From Sulfuricurvum sp. (lineage in GTDB: Bacteria; Campylobacterota; Campylobacteria; Campylobacterales; Sulfurimonadaceae): a stretch of DNA of 7,778 nt. Below the pieces are notes generated by a model. The model was not told the origin of the DNA. It ran no database searches and saw only the letters and a list, made by a program, of their open reading frames with translations. Shown piece by piece: positions 5,610 to 7,778 of this stretch; position 1 is the stretch's first letter, and each line of letters opens with the position of its first letter. The stretch is taken from positions 1 through 7,778 of the forward strand of contig JAGXHZ010000099.1 of assembly GCA_024635855.1 (NCBI GenBank), written 5' to 3'. A program made the position numbers and the translations under genes.

Positions 5610-6121
5610 TGAAAATTATTGTACTTTCACTTCTTGCATCTGTGTATCTATTCGCCCAAGTATTGGGCGATCCTGTCGCACTGACTCAGCGAACCTTTAG
5701 CGCTAAATCAGTGCAAATTCAAAACATTATTCTTAGTGATGCACAAGTTGCTGAGCTTTCCAAAGCCTCCATGCAAAAAATTGATTCCAAGCTGTATCGA
5801 CTTTACCTCGCACAAAACGGTGACAAAACGGTAGGTTACGGTGTTTTGATGAATAAAAAAGTTCGTACTAAAACAGCAATTTCCCTCTATCTCATTGGAG
5901 TAGACGGTAAAATTAAATCGATTGAAATCGTTGCCTTTAATGAGCCTATCGAGTACCTCCCCAGTGCCACATGGCTCAATGTGTTTGACCAAAAAAGCAG
6001 TGCCAATACGCTCAAACTCAATCAAGACATTCCTACGACAACGGGTGCTACCCTCTCAGCACGTGCGATTACGGATGGGGCGCGTGCGGCGTTGGCGTTG
6101 CTGGATATTGTAAAGCCCTAA
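5609..6121 (+). CDS. Periplasmic FMN-binding protein, predicted covalent flavoprotein (ApbE client)
   Basis: This 170-residue protein has a signal peptide (residues 1-16, cut near YLFA-Q). It carries an FMN_bind-type domain like those of RnfG and NqrC. The family hallmarks are GYGVLMNKKVRTKTAISLYL (76-95), then a strand-rich core with GVDGKIKSIEIVAFNEP (97-113), and the C-terminal flavinylation motif TTGATLSARAITDGARAAL (144-162). T148 of the GAT is the predicted phosphoester-linked FMN site. D140 precedes the motif but lies two residues further from GAT than in the usual Dxx[S/T]GAT. Unlike RnfG or NqrC no transmembrane anchor is seen beyond the signal sequence, so it may be soluble in the periplasm. 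The matching ApbE is encoded divergently 1.4 kb away. Its ATG overlaps the porin stop by one base, and the next gene starts 3 nt after its own stop. Confidence 0.88.
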   Translation: MKIIVLSLLASVYLFAQVLGDPVALTQRTFSAKSVQIQNIILSDAQVAELSKASMQKIDSKLYRLYLAQNGDKTVGYGVLMNKKVRTKTAISLYLIGVDGKIKSIEIVAFNEPIEYLPSATWLNVFDQKSSANTLKLNQDIPTTTGATLSARAITDGARAALALLDIVKP

Positions 6122-6124
6122 TTT

Positions 6125-6604
6125 ATGAAATTTATTGTCTCAAAAAAAATTATCGATAATCGTGCACTCTATATGAGTGTGTTGTGGATGGTTATTTTTC
6201 TCATCGTTGCTTTGGTCTTAAACGGTGTCGCCAAGGGGATTGATTTTGGAATAACTCCTGTGATGTGGGTCAATACGGTTTTAGGCAATGAAGTCGAATT
6301 TATCGAACCTCTGCTGTTGAGCGATTTATTGCTTTCGCTTCACACGGATCTTTTTGGACTTATTCTTGTTTTTATTTTGATGAGTGCGCTGCACATACGG
6401 TCGTCAAGATCGAAAGAACTTAAACTAACGATACTTTTAGTGAGCGTGATTTCTCTTTTGCTTTATCCTATCGGACTGATAGCGTCGTTGTGGATTGGGA
6501 GTTTTACAATCTTACTCTCGTGGAGTGGATTTCTCTTGTTTCATCTGTTGATGATCGGGAGTGCATTGGATATTTTGATTTTATTAGTACGCAAACGATT
6601 TTAA
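6125..6604 (+). CDS. Four-helix inner-membrane protein of the FMN-binding operon, unknown family
   Basis: I do not recognise this 159-residue family. It has four probable membrane helices, at about residues 15-34, 72-90, 102-121 and 128-155. A periplasmic loop (35-70) between the first two contains an acidic stretch, GNEVEFIEP. There are only three His: H73 and H90 near opposite ends of helix 2 (LHTDLFGL and SALHIR) and H140 within helix 4. Such placement would suit heme b or quinone chemistry, but this is inference and no cytochrome signature is certain. The gene lies 3 nt after the FMN-binding gene and its stop overlaps the next start (TAATG). The two membrane proteins are therefore probably made together and may form a complex. 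The likely role is to pass electrons across the membrane to the flavoprotein. Confidence 0.72.
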   Translation: MKFIVSKKIIDNRALYMSVLWMVIFLIVALVLNGVAKGIDFGITPVMWVNTVLGNEVEFIEPLLLSDLLLSLHTDLFGLILVFILMSALHIRSSRSKELKLTILLVSVISLLLYPIGLIASLWIGSFTILLSWSGFLLFHLLMIGSALDILILLVRKRF

Positions 6605-7059
6605 TGCATCATCAACTTTTACGGTTTTTAGCCTTACTTTTCATTGCTTTGGTGATTTTGCAGTCCATTTTAGGCGGTGCATTGTTTATTGTTCTCGCAG
6701 GCTGGAATCCTGATGATATCGCCCATTACTATCGCGAAAAATCACTGCATGGTCTGATCGAAACGCTTGCCCCCCATACTCTTTTTATCTCGATAGCGTT
6801 GATGGGGAGTCTCCATTTTTTAGGATTTATTTCTACAATCACGGAGAAGAAAAAACAATTTTTTATCCATTTGTTGTTTGGACTTTTTGTGATAGATCAG
6901 AGTGCTCCCATTTTTATTGCACTTGGAATTGATTTTTTTGCGATGGTCAAGCTTGTTGCATTTATGAGCTTTGAATGTGCGCTTGGCTGGGTCTGGATTG
7001 TGATGTTTAGGGAATCCTTACGAGATTTTTCTTCACATCACTCAGACGGACAAAAGTAA
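6604..7059 (+). CDS. Four-helix, His-rich inner-membrane protein, last gene of the FMN-binding operon, unknown family
   Basis: This 151-residue protein is of a family I cannot name. Four membrane helices lie at about residues 8-32, 56-79, 86-108 and 113-135. The most conserved-looking part is the loop and second helix: GWNPDDIAHYYREKSLHG, then LAPH (H58) and GSLHFLGF (H71). H58 and H71 are 13 residues apart on one helix, close to the bis-His spacing of helices that bind two b hemes. H41 and H49 lie just before it and H89 at the start of helix 3. The ATG at 6604 is chosen because it overlaps the preceding stop by one base; an in-frame upstream extension to 6490 would lie entirely inside the preceding gene. 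It is probably an electron-transfer partner of that protein, which is inference. Its last 53 bases overlap the convergent deacetylase gene. Confidence 0.72.
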   Translation: MHHQLLRFLALLFIALVILQSILGGALFIVLAGWNPDDIAHYYREKSLHGLIETLAPHTLFISIALMGSLHFLGFISTITEKKKQFFIHLLFGLFVIDQSAPIFIALGIDFFAMVKLVAFMSFECALGWVWIVMFRESLRDFSSHHSDGQK

Positions 7060-7747
7060 ATCCATCATTTAGTAATGCATTAATTCCCTCAATGACCCCC
7101 TCACGTGTTTCGCCTTCAGGATGATTCATGTGCAAAAGAACAATGTCCCCGCCGTGCGCACCGGTAAGTTGTTTGGCTACTTTGGGTGCACTAAAGGTAG
7201 CTCCCGCATCTCCAAGCACCGAAAAACCGCCAATTTCCATTCCGTGTTCACGTGCAAGGGCAACGGCATTTTCATCATAATACGCCGTTCCTGAACGAAA
7301 AAATAGGGGACGCTTGCCGGTGAGTTTCTCTATTTTTTGATTATTTCCTTCGATTTCGGCGATCACTTCATCGGGAGATGACGTTCCCTGAAGTCCATAG
7401 ACGCTTTTTCCCTCGACTGAGAGGGGTCTGTGGGCGGTTCCGTGATTGGCGATTTCAAACAGGGGATTGTGAGCGAGAGTCTTAAAAATATCATGATTGC
7501 TGTCAATCCATCGTGCATTGATAAAAAGAGTGGCGGGAATACGATTATCGATTAAAAATTGGATTAGCTGAGCATCGTATTGAGAGCTTCTGACGCTTCC
7601 GCCGCACGCATCGAAGGTTAGGGCGATTTCTTTCTTATCGGAGTGAAAGCTAGTTGTTACACCTGTGACATTTTCACCCCATTGCAACGGTGGCGTTTGT
7701 GCGAATAAAATACTGATATTTAGTAATAGAACAATTAAAATAGGCAT
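7007..7747 (-). CDS. Secreted polysaccharide deacetylase (NodB homology, TFDACGG variant)
   Basis: This 246-residue protein has a signal peptide (MPILIVLLLNISILFAQ), so it acts in the periplasm or outside. The NodB-type carbohydrate esterase (CE4) motifs appear in order: LTFDACGG (43-50), IANHGTAHRPLS (99-110) with metal-ligand type H102 and H106, FFRSGTAYYDE (149-159), and DIVLLHMNHPEGET (201-214) with H206. Canonical enzymes read TFDDG in motif 1; here the second Asp, normally a metal ligand, is Ala followed by Cys. This variant recurs in a subfamily, and its substrate (peptidoglycan, chitin-like or other N-acetylated glycans) is not readable here. AAAGGAA at 7754-7760 supports the start. 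It is convergent with, and unrelated in function to, the FMN-binding operon. Confidence 0.88.
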   Translation of the reverse strand: MPILIVLLLNISILFAQTPPLQWGENVTGVTTSFHSDKKEIALTFDACGGSVRSSQYDAQLIQFLIDNRIPATLFINARWIDSNHDIFKTLAHNPLFEIANHGTAHRPLSVEGKSVYGLQGTSSPDEVIAEIEGNNQKIEKLTGKRPLFFRSGTAYYDENAVALAREHGMEIGGFSVLGDAGATFSAPKVAKQLTGAHGGDIVLLHMNHPEGETREGVIEGINALLNDGFTFVRLSDVKKNLVRIP

Positions 7748-7769
7748 AATTTATTCCTTTAATGTTGAA

Positions 7770-7778
7770 ATTGTAGCA
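7770..7778 (-). promoter_or_regulatory. Extended -10 promoter of the deacetylase gene
   Basis: On the minus strand this reads TGCTACAAT at the very edge of the window, 22 nt before the start codon. It is identical to the element before desulforubrerythrin. Any -35 lies outside the window. Confidence 0.5.

Noticed and set aside
5708..6025. 105-residue minus-strand reading frame opposite the FMN-binding gene
   Set aside because: It is antisense to a well-supported coding region, has no ribosome-binding site or recognisable domain, and is a codon-bias shadow.
6490..6603. Upstream extension of the last operon gene
   Set aside because: It lies wholly inside the preceding gene in another frame and lacks hydrophobic or conserved features; the TAATG overlap at 6604 gives a better start.
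3226..7059. Interpretation as an Rnf or Nqr complex
   Set aside because: Only a single FMN_bind domain and ApbE are present; no RnfA-E or NqrA-F subunits, Fe-S or NADH-binding motifs occur nearby.
1..7778. CRISPR array, tRNA, rRNA or insertion sequence
   Set aside because: No regularly spaced repeats, cloverleaf-like segments, rRNA-like stretches or transposase motifs were seen on either strand.

Overview
The window looks like a chromosomal segment of a Campylobacterota (Epsilonproteobacteria) species, probably a free-living Sulfuricurvum/Sulfurimonas-type organism. The evidence is a desulforubrerythrin of the Campylobacter type, an OprD-like porin typical of the group, AT-rich intergenic DNA, extended -10 promoters (TGCTACAAT, TGCTATACT) and short, tightly packed genes. 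This placement comes from reading the proteins, not from a database search.

Layout. 1-216 (+) is the 3' end of a DUF2325-like gene with a Cys-rich tail. 296-796 (+) is a bacterial ferritin with a complete ferroxidase centre. 797-1072 is a regulatory gap holding a 12-bp hairpin and two Fur-box-like palindromes. 1073-2275 (+) is an OprD-type porin. On the minus strand, read right to left, lie apbE (4170-3226), a 64-residue two-helix membrane protein (3189-2995) and desulforubrerythrin (2945-2298). The divergent region 4171-4298 holds two more Fur-box-like sites. It drives apbE leftward and a four-gene operon rightward: a Porin_O_P-like outer-membrane protein (4299-5609), a periplasmic FMN-binding protein (5609-6121) and two small polytopic membrane proteins rich in intramembrane His (6125-6604 and 6604-7059). 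The operon genes overlap by 1 nt or are 3 nt apart. A secreted NodB-type polysaccharide deacetylase (7747-7007, -) converges on the operon and overlaps its last gene by 53 bp.

How the genes fit together. Most of the window concerns iron and oxygen: storage (ferritin), peroxide removal (desulforubrerythrin), and two apparently Fur-controlled outer-membrane channels. The most interesting part is the apbE / porin / FMN-binding / two-membrane-protein block. ApbE attaches FMN covalently to a Thr in a [S/T]GAT motif, and the FMN-binding protein carries exactly such a motif near its C-terminus. The inferred system is a Fur-controlled envelope electron-transfer chain: a porin admits a substrate, the two membrane proteins (possibly b-type cytochromes) pass electrons outward, and the flavinylated periplasmic protein reduces the substrate, plausibly ferric iron. 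The flavinylation link is well supported. The heme, the direction of electron flow and the iron substrate are inference.
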